Below, one piece after another: positions 50,566 through 59,889 of a DNA stretch of 64,000 bases (the stretch's first letter is position 1; each line of letters opens with the position of its first letter). Both the position numbers and the translations under genes were made by a program. Source of the DNA: Treponema_C sp050320395 (GTDB lineage: Bacteria > Spirochaetota > Spirochaetia > Treponematales > Treponemataceae); contig NZ_CP144459.1 in the NCBI RefSeq assembly GCF_050320395.1, forward strand, positions 1,488,001 through 1,552,000, written 5' to 3'. The notes beneath the pieces are model-generated. The model was not told the origin of the DNA and did no database searches. It was given only the letters and a program-made list of their open reading frames with translations.

Positions 50566-51261
50566 ATGGACTTCCCTATAGAGCATAATGCGCCTAAAAA
50601 CTTAAAGAGCCGCGAACCGATTATTCTTGCCTCAACTTCGCCGCGGCGGAAAGAAATAGCCGAACAAATGGGCATTCCTTTTTTTTCTCTGTCACCTCCC
50701 GTTGATGAAACGCTTCCTGCGTCTATGACGCGCGGCAAAAATACAAAAAAAGCGGCCGAATACCTTGCGGTACTTAAAGCTTTAAGTACCGCAAAAGTTT
50801 TAGAAAACCCGCTGCCCGGCGGTGAAATCCCTCAAAACGAACGCAGTATACCGGTTGCGCCTATGCAAAAAGCGCGTTTTATAGCCGCGGCCGACACCCT
50901 GATTGTTTTCAGGGGAAAAATTTACGGCAAACCCGAAACGAAAGAAGAGGCGCTCTCTTTTTTAAGTGCCTTTTCGGGAAAAACGCATAAGGTGTATACA
51001 GGTCTTGCAGTCTATAATCGGGAAACGGAGACCCGTATTTCGTGTACATCGGTAAGCCGCGTACACTTTGCCCGATTAACGGAAGAAGAAAAAAAAAGCT
51101 ATATCGAATCGGACGAATGGCGTGATGCGGCAGGAGCCTATAAAATTCAGGGGACGGCACAGCGCTTTATAAAACGCATTGAAGGCTCCTACTCTTCGAT
51201 TATGGGCTTGCCTATTTTTGAATTTTATGAGATACTGAAAAAGTCGGGTTACCGTTTTTAA
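50566..51261 (+). CDS. maf: Maf-like nucleoside triphosphate pyrophosphatase
   Basis: House-cleaning enzyme hydrolysing non-canonical or methylated NTPs, 231 aa. The N-terminal ASTSPRRKEI motif, AADTLIVFRGKIYGKP, and GKTHKVYTGLAV blocks are the family's active-site segments. About 20 additional residues (GGEIPQNERSIPVAPMQKA, around 86-104) are inserted before the AADT motif, and about 17 residues precede the usual start. It lies 8 nt after the membrane-protein gene. Confidence 0.92.
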   Translation: MDFPIEHNAPKNLKSREPIILASTSPRRKEIAEQMGIPFFSLSPPVDETLPASMTRGKNTKKAAEYLAVLKALSTAKVLENPLPGGEIPQNERSIPVAPMQKARFIAAADTLIVFRGKIYGKPETKEEALSFLSAFSGKTHKVYTGLAVYNRETETRISCTSVSRVHFARLTEEEKKSYIESDEWRDAAGAYKIQGTAQRFIKRIEGSYSSIMGLPIFEFYEILKKSGYRF

Positions 51262-51462
51262 AGACCGGTAAACAGCATACGTTTTTTACCCCTTTTAAGC
51301 ATACCCGCCGTGATTGATTCGCTTCGGTTGAAAGAAAGTCAATCATGAAATCTTCCGCGCCGAATTATCGGTGTCGAGAAACAGAGTTTGGGGAAGAGAT
51401 TAAAACAGGCGCCGCTTTGAATCGGTCCTGTAAACAAATCTTTTCCGATGAAGGAGTTGTTC
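51262..51462 (+). promoter_or_regulatory. Leader region of rpsB
   Basis: A 201-bp gap with no gene. TGATTGA (51311-51317) pairs with TCAATCA (51339-51345). Closer to the gene, ATCGG (51420-51424) can pair with CCGAT (51445-51449), just before the AAGGAG. Such structures may be the S2 autoregulatory leader known in other bacteria; I cannot match it to a specific motif. No clear promoter was found. Confidence 0.35.
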
Positions 51463-52335
51463 ATGGCAGTAGTAACCATGAAGAGTTTGCTTGAATCGGG
51501 TGTGCATTTCGGCCACCAGGTTAAGCGCTGGGATCCGCGTATGAAAAAATATATCTTCGCGGAAAGAAACGGCATTCACATTATCGACCTGCAAAAAACC
51601 ATGGCTTCGATTAAAGAAGCGTATGAAGCGGTCCGCAAAGTAACTTCGGCAGGAAAATCCGTCCTGTTCGTCGGTACAAAAAAACAGGCTCAGCAGGCAA
51701 TCGCCAAAGAAGCCGAACGCTGCGGTATGTACTATGTAAACAACCGCTGGCTCGGCGGTATGCTGACAAACTTCAGTACCATTAAAAAATCGCTTTTACG
51801 GTTAAAAAAACTGGAAAAGATGGAAGTTGACGGTACCTTCGACAATCTTACCAAAAAAGAAATCGCAGCCATTCAAAAAGAAAAAGCAAAATTGGAAAAA
51901 AACCTCGGCGGTATTAAGGAAATGAAAGAACTGCCCGGTATTTTGTTCATTATCGATACGCATAAAGAGCAAATTGCCGTAGCCGAAGCCTGCCGCATGG
52001 GTATTCCGATCGTTGCGGTTGTGGATACAAACTGCAACCCCGAAGGCATCGACTACCCCATTCCCGGAAACGACGATGCAATCCGTGCGATTACCCTCTT
52101 TACCCAGGTAATTGCCAATGCCGTTATTGAAGCGGACAACGAAACGGGTCTTAAAATTATCGAAAACCTTCAGGATGACGAAGAAGATATTACCGATACG
52201 GCATCAATCCGCACCGACGATGAAGAAATTATCGACTACAGCAATTATACGCCTACCGAACCCAAAGAAGAAGACCGCGAAGATGAAGAAAGCGACGACT
52301 CGCTGGTAGACGAAGATAAATTATACGATGAATAA
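51463..52335 (+). CDS. rpsB: 30S ribosomal protein S2
   Basis: 290 aa. The N-terminal MKSLLESGVHFGHQVKRWDPRMKKYIF, NNRWLGGMLTNFSTI and VVDTNCNPEGIDYPIPGNDDA blocks are S2 signatures. ATG 51463 is chosen with AAGGAG at 51451. The C-terminus has an acidic tail of about 50 residues (EDITDTASIRTDDEE to the end), longer than in E. coli. First gene of the rpsB-tsf-frr-uppS-cdsA-dxr-rseP run. Confidence 0.97.
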   Translation: MAVVTMKSLLESGVHFGHQVKRWDPRMKKYIFAERNGIHIIDLQKTMASIKEAYEAVRKVTSAGKSVLFVGTKKQAQQAIAKEAERCGMYYVNNRWLGGMLTNFSTIKKSLLRLKKLEKMEVDGTFDNLTKKEIAAIQKEKAKLEKNLGGIKEMKELPGILFIIDTHKEQIAVAEACRMGIPIVAVVDTNCNPEGIDYPIPGNDDAIRAITLFTQVIANAVIEADNETGLKIIENLQDDEEDITDTASIRTDDEEIIDYSNYTPTEPKEEDREDEESDDSLVDEDKLYDE

Positions 52336-52352
52336 AGACGGGAGAAGTATAG

Positions 52353-53180
52353 ATGGAAATTAAAGCAGCTGATGTCAAAGCCCTGCGCGATGTAACCGGC
52401 GCAGGCATGATGGAATGTAAACACGCCCTCGTTGAATGCAACGGAGACGCACAGGCTGCCGCCAAACTTTTAAAGGAAAAAGGTTTGGCTGCGGTCGAAA
52501 AACGTGCGGACAGATCCACCAGCGAAGGCCGCATTTTTATAAAGATGAACGATTCGAAGGCCGCGATTGTCGAACTTACCTGCGAAACCGACTTTGTCGC
52601 AAAAAATGCCGACTTTTTGGCAGTGGGCGAAAGCATCGTAAGCGAAGTATTGGCTAAGGGTTATACCGATGTAAACGACGCATTGTCGAATATGCTTTTG
52701 GACTTGGCAACAAAGATCCGCGAAAACATGAAAATCCGCCGCTTACAGCTGGTGGATATTCCTTCCGGAGCCTTTGCCTCTTCTTATATCCACAGCGACG
52801 GAAAAACCGGTGTTATTACGGTGTTCTCCTGCGAGCCTGAGGCAAACGATGCGGTTAAGCAGTTTGCCTATGACTGCTGTCTGCACATTGCAGCCTTTGC
52901 ACCGCCGTTTATCAAGCGCGAAGACGTAAGCGAAGCTTATATGGCCGAACAAAAAGAGATTTTCACCGCTCAAACGGCCGACTTGGATAAACCCGATAAC
53001 GTAAAAGCGGGTATCGTTCAGGGAAAATTAAGCAAGCACTTGGCGGAAATCTGTTTTATGGATCAAATATTCGTAAAAGACGATAAGGTATCCGTTGCCA
53101 AAAAACTGGAGCAAACCGCTAAAGAAAACAATGTACAGTTAAAATTATTGACGGTTGTAAACTTTCAATTAGGTGCTTGA
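52353..53180 (+). CDS. tsf: Elongation factor Ts
   Basis: Guanine-nucleotide exchange factor for EF-Tu, 275 aa. N-terminal UBA-like domain (VKALRDVTGAGMMECKHALVE), followed by CETDFVAKN, a universal EF-Ts motif near residue 80, and the two core subdomains. GGAG precedes the ATG. Ordinary rpsB-tsf pair, 17 nt apart. Confidence 0.97.
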   Translation: MEIKAADVKALRDVTGAGMMECKHALVECNGDAQAAAKLLKEKGLAAVEKRADRSTSEGRIFIKMNDSKAAIVELTCETDFVAKNADFLAVGESIVSEVLAKGYTDVNDALSNMLLDLATKIRENMKIRRLQLVDIPSGAFASSYIHSDGKTGVITVFSCEPEANDAVKQFAYDCCLHIAAFAPPFIKREDVSEAYMAEQKEIFTAQTADLDKPDNVKAGIVQGKLSKHLAEICFMDQIFVKDDKVSVAKKLEQTAKENNVQLKLLTVVNFQLGA

Positions 53181-53207
53181 TATATCCGATTTCGGGAGGC
53201 ATAAGGA

Positions 53208-53753
53208 ATGAATGAAGCAAGTATCCAGAAAATGGAAAAAAGTATTGCGGCCTTAAAAGACGAATTCAATGCTATCAGAACCGGACGCGCATCCGCGTCG
53301 CTTTTCGATAAGGTGCGCGTCGATTATTACGGTACTCCGACTCCGCTGAATCAGGTTGCCACGATTTCGGTTCCGGAAGCGCGCTCGGTGGTTATTCAGC
53401 CCTTCGACAAAAGCTTGATAGGCGAAATCGAAAAAGCGATTCAAAAATCGGAATTGGGCTTGAATCCGTCAAACGACGGAAAACTTATCCGCATTGCCAT
53501 TCCGCCTTTGACTGCCGAGCGGCGCAAAGAGCTTGTAAAGCAGGCAAAGGCGACTGCCGAAAACAGCAGGGTTGCAATCCGCAATATCAGGCGCGACGGT
53601 AACGATGAGTTGAAAAAAATGCAAAAAGATTCCAAACTGACCGAAGATGAATTAAAGGCGGCCGAAGAAGCTTTGCAAAAGTCAACCGATAAGTTTATCG
53701 CCGATATAAACAAGCTCCTTGAAACAAAAGAAAAAGAAATAACGGAAGGCTGA
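53208..53753 (+). CDS. frr: Ribosome recycling factor
   Basis: Splits post-termination ribosomes with EF-G, 181 aa. RTGRASASLFDKVRVDYYGTPTPLNQVATISVPEAR is the diagnostic N-terminal stretch (about 24-58); LTAERRKELVKQAK follows near 103 and the three-helix bundle resumes to the end. GGGAGG/AAGGA upstream. Its TGA overlaps the uppS start (TGATG). Confidence 0.97.
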   Translation: MNEASIQKMEKSIAALKDEFNAIRTGRASASLFDKVRVDYYGTPTPLNQVATISVPEARSVVIQPFDKSLIGEIEKAIQKSELGLNPSNDGKLIRIAIPPLTAERRKELVKQAKATAENSRVAIRNIRRDGNDELKKMQKDSKLTEDELKAAEEALQKSTDKFIADINKLLETKEKEITEG

Positions 53754-54475
53754 TGTCGGAAATTTTCGATTCAATCGACCGTACCGCCGTTCCCGCCCAT
53801 ATAGGAATTATCATGGACGGGAACGGCCGCTGGGCGCAAAAGCGCAATTTGCCGCGTACCGGCGGACACAAGGAAGGGGTAAATACCGCGCGTGAAATAA
53901 TCAAGGCTGCGGCCGCAATCGGTGTGCGGTATTTAACCCTGTATACCTTTTCAACCGAAAACTGGAAACGTACGGCGGAAGAAGTATCGTTTTTAATGGG
54001 CCTTTTAAAAGCCCATTTACGCTCGGAATTCGAGTTTTACAAAAAAGAACGGGTGCGTGTTTTGCACTTGGGCGATAAAACGGGACTTCCGGCCGATGTC
54101 ATACGCGAAATAGAATCGGTTGAAAAAGAAAGCCGCGATTTTAAAGGCATGAATCTGGTTTTGGCAATCAATTACGGAGCCCGCGATGAAATACAAAGAG
54201 CGGTTCACAGAATGTGCGGGGCCGAACCGGGCGGCGAAAAAGGCGATATCGGCCGTTTTTTCGATATTCCCTCTTTACCGGATGCCGACCTTATAATCAG
54301 AACCGGCGGCGAAAAACGCTTAAGTAACTTTTTGCTGTGGCATGCGGCCTATGCCGAATTCGATTTTACCGATATACTGTGGCCGGATTACACAAAAGAA
54401 GATTTTTACGCTTCCGTTGCGGACTTTCAAAAAAGACACAGGCGTTTCGGAGGAATTGACGGGGAGAAAAAATGA
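53753..54475 (+). CDS. uppS: Undecaprenyl diphosphate synthase (cis-prenyltransferase)
   Basis: Makes the C55 lipid carrier for peptidoglycan from isopentenyl diphosphate, 240 aa. HIGIIMDGNGRWA carries the catalytic Asp (about 22), RTGGHKEG and TLYTFSTENWKR follow. The C-terminal block reads LIIRTGGEKRLSNFLLWHAAYAEFDF, with Gly replacing the more common Ser in RTSGE. Coupled to frr and overlapping cdsA by 4 nt. With dxr and the rodA/PBP2 operon it supplies wall synthesis. Confidence 0.96.
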   Translation: MSEIFDSIDRTAVPAHIGIIMDGNGRWAQKRNLPRTGGHKEGVNTAREIIKAAAAIGVRYLTLYTFSTENWKRTAEEVSFLMGLLKAHLRSEFEFYKKERVRVLHLGDKTGLPADVIREIESVEKESRDFKGMNLVLAINYGARDEIQRAVHRMCGAEPGGEKGDIGRFFDIPSLPDADLIIRTGGEKRLSNFLLWHAAYAEFDFTDILWPDYTKEDFYASVADFQKRHRRFGGIDGEKK

Positions 54476-55317
54476 ATAAGATAACCCAAAGATTATTGAC
54501 TTTTTTTATCGGTGTACCGCTTGTAGTTTCCGTTTCCGTCATATCCTTTGCACATCATATTATTTTACATTGTGCGATTGTCGGCGGAGCAATTATAGCC
54601 TCTATGGAGCTGCACGGTATTTTAAAACACAAACTGCCCAGTCAGCCCAAATTCATGGTTGTATTCTCTTCAGCCTTTATTCCCTTTATCGCCGCACTCA
54701 CCTGCCTGTTTGACCGCTCTCCCTCGTGGATTTCACTTGCCCTCATTGTATCTCTTTTGGCAAGTTACAGCTATGAAATATTTTCGCCCGATAATAAAAA
54801 ATCTTTTGCAGATGCGATTTCGCGTTTATGCTCTTCAACCTTTACGATTGTATACATCGGCTTTTTGCTTACCTATATATCCCGCTTAACGGTACTTGAA
54901 TACTCTCAAGTATTTATAGCTCTGTTTTTTTTACTTGTTTTTGCCTGCGATTCGGTTGCATGGTTTTTCGGTATGCTGTTCGGCAAGGGCAACCGCGGTC
55001 TTATTGCGGTAAGTCCGAATAAAAGCATTGCGGGCTTTTTGGGCGGCATTGCGGGAACTGTTGCCGCCGCCTTGGCCGTATATTATTTTTTCCCGCAAGT
55101 CTTTTTATATAAACCCGTTGAAATTGTTATCGCAGCGGCCTGCGTAGCCTTGGCAGCGATAGCAGGCGATTTAACCGAATCGGTTATAAAACGTTCGGCC
55201 GAATGTAAGGATTCGGGCGTTGTCATTCCGGGCCGCGGCGGTTTTTTGGATTCAATCGATTCCATTTTGTTTTCCGCACCCGTTTATTTTATAGTCATAA
55301 ACTTTTTCTTTGTATAA
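54472..55317 (+). CDS. cdsA: Phosphatidate cytidylyltransferase
   Basis: Makes CDP-diacylglycerol, the precursor of all phospholipids, 281 aa with about eight membrane helices. The C-terminal CDS signature is present: ESVIKRSAECKDSGVVIPGRGGFLDSID. Two positions differ from the usual pattern: the G-H-G-G is G-R-G-G and the D-R is D-S. All Lys/Asp/Gly anchors (KR, KDSG, GG, D-x2-D) remain, so activity is expected. It overlaps uppS and precedes dxr by 13 nt. Confidence 0.93.
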   Translation: MNKITQRLLTFFIGVPLVVSVSVISFAHHIILHCAIVGGAIIASMELHGILKHKLPSQPKFMVVFSSAFIPFIAALTCLFDRSPSWISLALIVSLLASYSYEIFSPDNKKSFADAISRLCSSTFTIVYIGFLLTYISRLTVLEYSQVFIALFFLLVFACDSVAWFFGMLFGKGNRGLIAVSPNKSIAGFLGGIAGTVAAALAVYYFFPQVFLYKPVEIVIAAACVALAAIAGDLTESVIKRSAECKDSGVVIPGRGGFLDSIDSILFSAPVYFIVINFFFV

Positions 55318-55330
55318 AATCGGTGCCGCT

Positions 55331-56533
55331 ATGAAAAAAAAGGTTCTTGTCTTAGGCTGTACGGGTTCAATCGGTACAAGTACGCTTGATATTATACGCG
55401 CTTTTCCCGGCCGCTTTGAAGTATGCGGTTTAAGCGCTCATACAAATCAAAAAAAACTGAACGGCCTTGCAGCCGAATTCGGCTGTACAAATACGGCATT
55501 GACGGCAGACGCAGTCTCAGCGGACAAGACGGCGAATACAGCGCGGAATTTGAGTGCAGCGGCACTGTCAAACGAAAAAATTGCACAGCTGATAGAAAAA
55601 TCGAAGGCCGATATAGCGGTAAACGGAATTGCCGGTGCTGCAGGTCTTATGCCCTCGGTTTTATGCTTGGAAAACGGCATCGATTTGGCCCTTGCCAATA
55701 AAGAAACAATCGTTATGGCCGCTCCCCTTATCCGAGCTCTTGCCGAAAAAAAAGGGCGAAAAATCATTCCGGTAGATTCCGAGCACTCGGCCCTGTTCGC
55801 ACTTATAGAGCGTTTCGGAAAAGAACGTGTCAACAGCCTCATTTTAACGGCATCCGGCGGCCCCTTTCGTACAACGGCGCGTGAAAAGCTGAAAGACGTA
55901 AAACCCGAAGACGCATTAAAGCATCCGACATGGAGTATGGGGCAAAAAATAAGCATAGACAGCGCAACGCTTGCAAATAAGGGATTGGAAGTGATTGAAG
56001 CTTGCCGCCTTTTTGATATGGAACCTGAAAAAGTTAAGGTTACCGTTCACCCGCAAAGCCTCGTTCATTCCCTTATAGAAACGGTTGACGGCGACTTATA
56101 TGCGCAAATATCCGAGCCCGATATGAAACGGCCGATTATAAGCGCCCTCACCTACCCGGATATGATCGAAAACAATCTTAAAAAACTCGATTTGTTTTCC
56201 GCACTCGGCAATCCGGACGGAAACGCCGAAGGCGTTACAATGAGTTTTTACCCCGCGCGTTTTGATGATTTTCCGCTTTTGGGGGCGGCATACGAGGCAC
56301 AAAAAAAAGGCGGCTCCTACACAATCGCCTACAATGCGGCAAATGAAAGTGCCGTTTCCATGTTTTTACAAAAAAAAATCGGCTTTACGCAGATTGCCGA
56401 TATAGTGTCGGAGGTACTGGAAAAAGACCGGACACAGGAGCCGAGAACCTTTAATGATGTATTTGCAATAGATGAGCAGGTGCGCCGAGAGGCGGAAATA
56501 TGCGGGCAGCGCCTGATACGGGGAAACATATGA
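55331..56533 (+). CDS. dxr: 1-deoxy-D-xylulose 5-phosphate reductoisomerase
   Basis: NADPH enzyme of the MEP isoprenoid pathway, 400 aa from ATG 55331 (the open frame to 55310 begins with TTG inside the cdsA end). LGCTGSIGTSTLDIIR is the NADPH-binding loop, ALANKETIVMAA the hinge, VDSEHSALF the metal/substrate site (near 152-160) and PTWSMGQKISIDSATLANKGLE the family block near 200. A poorly conserved 25-residue stretch (ALTADAVSADKTANTARNL, about 56-75) replaces a loop. Overlaps rseP by 4 nt. Confidence 0.96.
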   Translation: MKKKVLVLGCTGSIGTSTLDIIRAFPGRFEVCGLSAHTNQKKLNGLAAEFGCTNTALTADAVSADKTANTARNLSAAALSNEKIAQLIEKSKADIAVNGIAGAAGLMPSVLCLENGIDLALANKETIVMAAPLIRALAEKKGRKIIPVDSEHSALFALIERFGKERVNSLILTASGGPFRTTAREKLKDVKPEDALKHPTWSMGQKISIDSATLANKGLEVIEACRLFDMEPEKVKVTVHPQSLVHSLIETVDGDLYAQISEPDMKRPIISALTYPDMIENNLKKLDLFSALGNPDGNAEGVTMSFYPARFDDFPLLGAAYEAQKKGGSYTIAYNAANESAVSMFLQKKIGFTQIADIVSEVLEKDRTQEPRTFNDVFAIDEQVRREAEICGQRLIRGNI

Positions 56534-57912
56534 CGATAGTGTACGGTTTATTGGGTTTAAGTATCATTGTTTTTATACATGAGGCGGGCCATTTTGCCGC
56601 CGCACGCATATTCGGCGTAGCGGTTGAAAGTTTTTCAATCGGTATGGGACCCGTTTTGCTGCATAAACGCATAGGCGGTACCGATTACCGGCTTTCTCTT
56701 ATCCCCTTCGGCGGCTATTGCGGCATGAAGGGTGAAAAAGATTTTCAAAAAGCAATGGAAGAAGGATTGGACAGTATCGCGGCCGAAAAAGATTCGTTTT
56801 ACGGCATACATCCGTTGAAGCGCTTGTGTATTGCCTTTGCAGGACCTTTTTTTAACTTTGTATCCGCCATAATTGCCCTGTCGGTTATTGCGATGACGGG
56901 TTACGATTATTATACCACACCGAATAAAATCGTTTTAGCCGAAGAACTGCCCAATGCCCAAAGCGAATTCGGTATACAGCGTTTTCCGGCTTCGCGTGCC
57001 GGCTTACAAACGGGAGACCGCATTATAGGCGTAAACGGTAAGAGTATCGCCTATTTTTCCGATATTGTTGAAACCGTTTCTCTTAACGCCGGAGCGGAAC
57101 TGCATATCGATGCGGAGCGTAACGGACAAACACTGCATTTTACTCTGATTCCGGAGTTGGACAAATCGAGCGGGGCGGGAAAAATCGGCATTGTAAGCTG
57201 GATAGACCCGCTTATAGAAAACGCCGATGAAGGGTCTGCCGCACGGAAAGCGCTTTTGCAAACGGGAGACCGTATTGTCGAATTAAACGGTCAAAGGGTA
57301 CGCAATACCGTCGATTTATATAAAGCGGCCGAAAACCTGACAAAGGCCGATATCGTGTATGAACGCGGCGGAAACCTGTATACGGCAGAGCTTGTAACGG
57401 CCGGCTCTTCCGAAAATAAAGATGTAAACCTTTTAAGCAGTATACAGTGGAAGGTTGAAAAAGTGCATTCAAACACCTTTTCGTTTTTTCCGGCCCTTGT
57501 ACAGGGCTCAAAAGAAACGCTTAAAATGCTTTCGGTAACGATACGGGGTATAGGGTTGTTATTTAAAGGAGTGGACGTAAAGCAGGCGGTATCGGGCCCC
57601 ATCGGTATAACCGTCATGCTCGGTCAAAGCGCAAAGGCCGGTTTTTCGGCCGGGTTCCGTGAAGGCCTTGTAACGGTATTGAATTTTTCGGCCGTTATCA
57701 GTTTATCGCTGTTTTTAATGAACCTCCTGCCCGTCCCCATACTCGACGGCGGTTTGATTTTATTTGCACTTGTGGAGCTTATACGGGGAAGGGGATTAAA
57801 ACCGAAAACCCTGTATAAAATTCAATTTATCGGGGTTGCTTTTATCGCCGTTCTTTTTATCTTCGGTATGTTCGCCGATATAAGCGGCATTATACTGGGC
57901 AGATACCGATAA
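56530..57912 (+). CDS. rseP: RseP/RasP-type site-2 zinc metalloprotease
   Basis: Intramembrane protease, 460 aa. The zinc motif is H17-E-A-G-H21 in the first membrane helix. Two PDZ-type regions lie at about 135-215 and 225-300 (RAGLQTGDRIIGVNGK; LLQTGDRIVELNGQ). The second active-site motif NLLPVPILDGG is near 405, and four membrane segments are predicted. ATG 56530 sits in the ATGA overlap with dxr. In other bacteria the enzyme releases membrane-bound sigma factors or clears signal-peptide remnants; no anti-sigma factor is next to it. Confidence 0.95.
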   Translation: MTIVYGLLGLSIIVFIHEAGHFAAARIFGVAVESFSIGMGPVLLHKRIGGTDYRLSLIPFGGYCGMKGEKDFQKAMEEGLDSIAAEKDSFYGIHPLKRLCIAFAGPFFNFVSAIIALSVIAMTGYDYYTTPNKIVLAEELPNAQSEFGIQRFPASRAGLQTGDRIIGVNGKSIAYFSDIVETVSLNAGAELHIDAERNGQTLHFTLIPELDKSSGAGKIGIVSWIDPLIENADEGSAARKALLQTGDRIVELNGQRVRNTVDLYKAAENLTKADIVYERGGNLYTAELVTAGSSENKDVNLLSSIQWKVEKVHSNTFSFFPALVQGSKETLKMLSVTIRGIGLLFKGVDVKQAVSGPIGITVMLGQSAKAGFSAGFREGLVTVLNFSAVISLSLFLMNLLPVPILDGGLILFALVELIRGRGLKPKTLYKIQFIGVAFIAVLFIFGMFADISGIILGRYR

Positions 57913-57927
57913 AAACGGGGTTTACAA

Positions 57928-59889
57928 ATGAACACTATGTATAAAAAATCGATTAAAAAGCTTTTATTTTTTTACGGCATCCGCTTAATCATCTGTTCGG
58001 GAGTTTTGAACTTATCCGCCCAAGTGCACATATCTTCACATCCTCATGCAGGCTCTATTACCGCTGCGGTTTCAAGCGAAAAGCCTGTATCTTCATTTTC
58101 GCCCCTCTATACCGCGGCGGAAGACGGCTTTATTATTAAATGGACCGATATTGAAAACGGCGAACATTTTCAGATTTCGGACAATGCAATTCAGCTTATT
58201 GCCCTGCATCCGAACGGCGAAGACATAGCCGTCTATGAAACGGACGGTTTTTCTCTTAACCGGATTTCGCTGTGGAATTGGCCGAGCCAAAGCCGCATCT
58301 TTGCCAAGCGTTTAAACGGCGCCGCATCTTCCCTGTCGTTTTCGGCAAAGGGTAATTATCTTTTTATCGGCATGTCGAATATGGAAGGAATCATCTGCAT
58401 GGATGCACAAAACGGCAGCATTCTTTCAAATAAGATTGAAGAGCAAAGGGGTGCCGTTTCTTTTGCCGTAACCAGTGCAAGCGAAAACACCTGTATTATG
58501 TATTCGCCCCTGGGCTCTTTAATCTATACGGATTTAAAAAGCGGAACGGAAAAAATGAGTTTTTCCATACAAAGCGCTTTAACCCAACATGCTCTTTTTT
58601 ATAACAATGTATTGTTTGCAGGCGTTAAAAATAACGGTATCTACGTATTCAGAGCCGATACGGGAGAGCAAAGCGCCTTTATTGCGGAAAAAAAACCTCT
58701 GCTGTGTACTGCATCCTCGGATAAAGACCTGTATTATCTGGATATAAGCGGAAAAAATGCGGTTTTGAAGGTATTGGAAACCGAAAACGGTTATATAAAA
58801 GCATCGCCGCTTATCGTAAAAAGTATCGCTTTTCCGCAAAGAGAAACCCCGATTTTTGCTTTAAAAACGGGAACAAGGATTTATACCGGTACAAAGTCGG
58901 GGCAAGTATATACATTCGATATAGAACCCGACTCGCAAGCCGTGAATGCCCTCCCCGTCTCAAAACGTGTATACGATAAAATATACGATATAGCCGAAGA
59001 TGAAGGCTCTTTTTATTTTTTAACGGAAAAATCGGTATTTAAAACCTCATACGAAAACGCAACCGTATATTCGGCCGCAAAAAATACCGGCTACACAAAC
59101 CTGACCCCCTATAAGGGCGGCTTTATTTTGTGGTCTAAAAATTCAAAAAAAGCAGTTGTTTTTATAGGAGAAGATAAAAGAACAAAAACGCTTTTTACCC
59201 CCGCCCTTCCCCTGCACGCCCTTCATATTTACTACGACAAAATTGTAATGGTTGAAGGCAATACCCGGGTTAAAATATACGACTTGCAAACGGGAACTTC
59301 GAGCCAACCCTATACGGGAACGGGTATTCAGGACGTACTTTTATACAGTCCCGAGCTTTTATTTGCGGCAAAAAGTGCGGCGGGAAACCCCAAAACCGCC
59401 CTTGTTCACATAGATACTGCAACAAAAGAAACGGCCGCAGCGGTTTTACCTGCGGATATAGCTTTTTCACTTTCTCCCGGAGAAATGGAAGGCGGCCCCT
59501 TTTACGGCGCGGCTTTAACCGCATCAAAGACCCAAACCTCCGGCCGGGGAAAAAGCGGAAGTACGGAAATCTTTGCCTTTTATCCGCAGAATAAACAGTA
59601 CAGCCCTATTTTTAAATGGGCCGATGAAGACAGCAGTGCTTTTACAATGATTAAAAACGGCGTTTTGTTTACAAATGTGGGCAAAACACATATTCACGCA
59701 TACGATATTGCAAAGCGTAAAGACAAGCTTTTGGAAAGAACGGCTTCCCTTCCTGCAAAAATTGCGGGAGCCGCTTCGGTTTTAACGGTTTTAAATCGGG
59801 ACGGAAGCATCTCCTGGTACGATGCATCTTCAATGGCTTTATTAAAAAGCTGGTACATAACCCTTGACGGGGAATGGCTGGAGTTTTAA
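57928..59889 (+). CDS. Secreted beta-propeller (WD40/PQQ-like) protein
   Basis: A 653-aa protein with N-terminal signal peptide (KKLLFFYGIRLIICSGVLNLSA, cleavage near 31). The mature part shows repeated four-strand blades, for example SSFSPLYTAAEDGFIIKWTDIENGEHFQ, IAVYETDGFSLNRISLWNW and NYLFIGMSNMEGIICMDAQNGS, and ends with GSISWYDASSMALLKSWYITLDGEWLEF. This is a WD40- or PQQ-like propeller, perhaps two. It follows rseP by 15 nt in the same order as in T. pallidum (from memory). Its stop overlaps the convergent dnaB stop. A periplasmic scaffold or folding role is possible but unproven. Confidence 0.72.
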   Translation: MNTMYKKSIKKLLFFYGIRLIICSGVLNLSAQVHISSHPHAGSITAAVSSEKPVSSFSPLYTAAEDGFIIKWTDIENGEHFQISDNAIQLIALHPNGEDIAVYETDGFSLNRISLWNWPSQSRIFAKRLNGAASSLSFSAKGNYLFIGMSNMEGIICMDAQNGSILSNKIEEQRGAVSFAVTSASENTCIMYSPLGSLIYTDLKSGTEKMSFSIQSALTQHALFYNNVLFAGVKNNGIYVFRADTGEQSAFIAEKKPLLCTASSDKDLYYLDISGKNAVLKVLETENGYIKASPLIVKSIAFPQRETPIFALKTGTRIYTGTKSGQVYTFDIEPDSQAVNALPVSKRVYDKIYDIAEDEGSFYFLTEKSVFKTSYENATVYSAAKNTGYTNLTPYKGGFILWSKNSKKAVVFIGEDKRTKTLFTPALPLHALHIYYDKIVMVEGNTRVKIYDLQTGTSSQPYTGTGIQDVLLYSPELLFAAKSAAGNPKTALVHIDTATKETAAAVLPADIAFSLSPGEMEGGPFYGAALTASKTQTSGRGKSGSTEIFAFYPQNKQYSPIFKWADEDSSAFTMIKNGVLFTNVGKTHIHAYDIAKRKDKLLERTASLPAKIAGAASVLTVLNRDGSISWYDASSMALLKSWYITLDGEWLEF

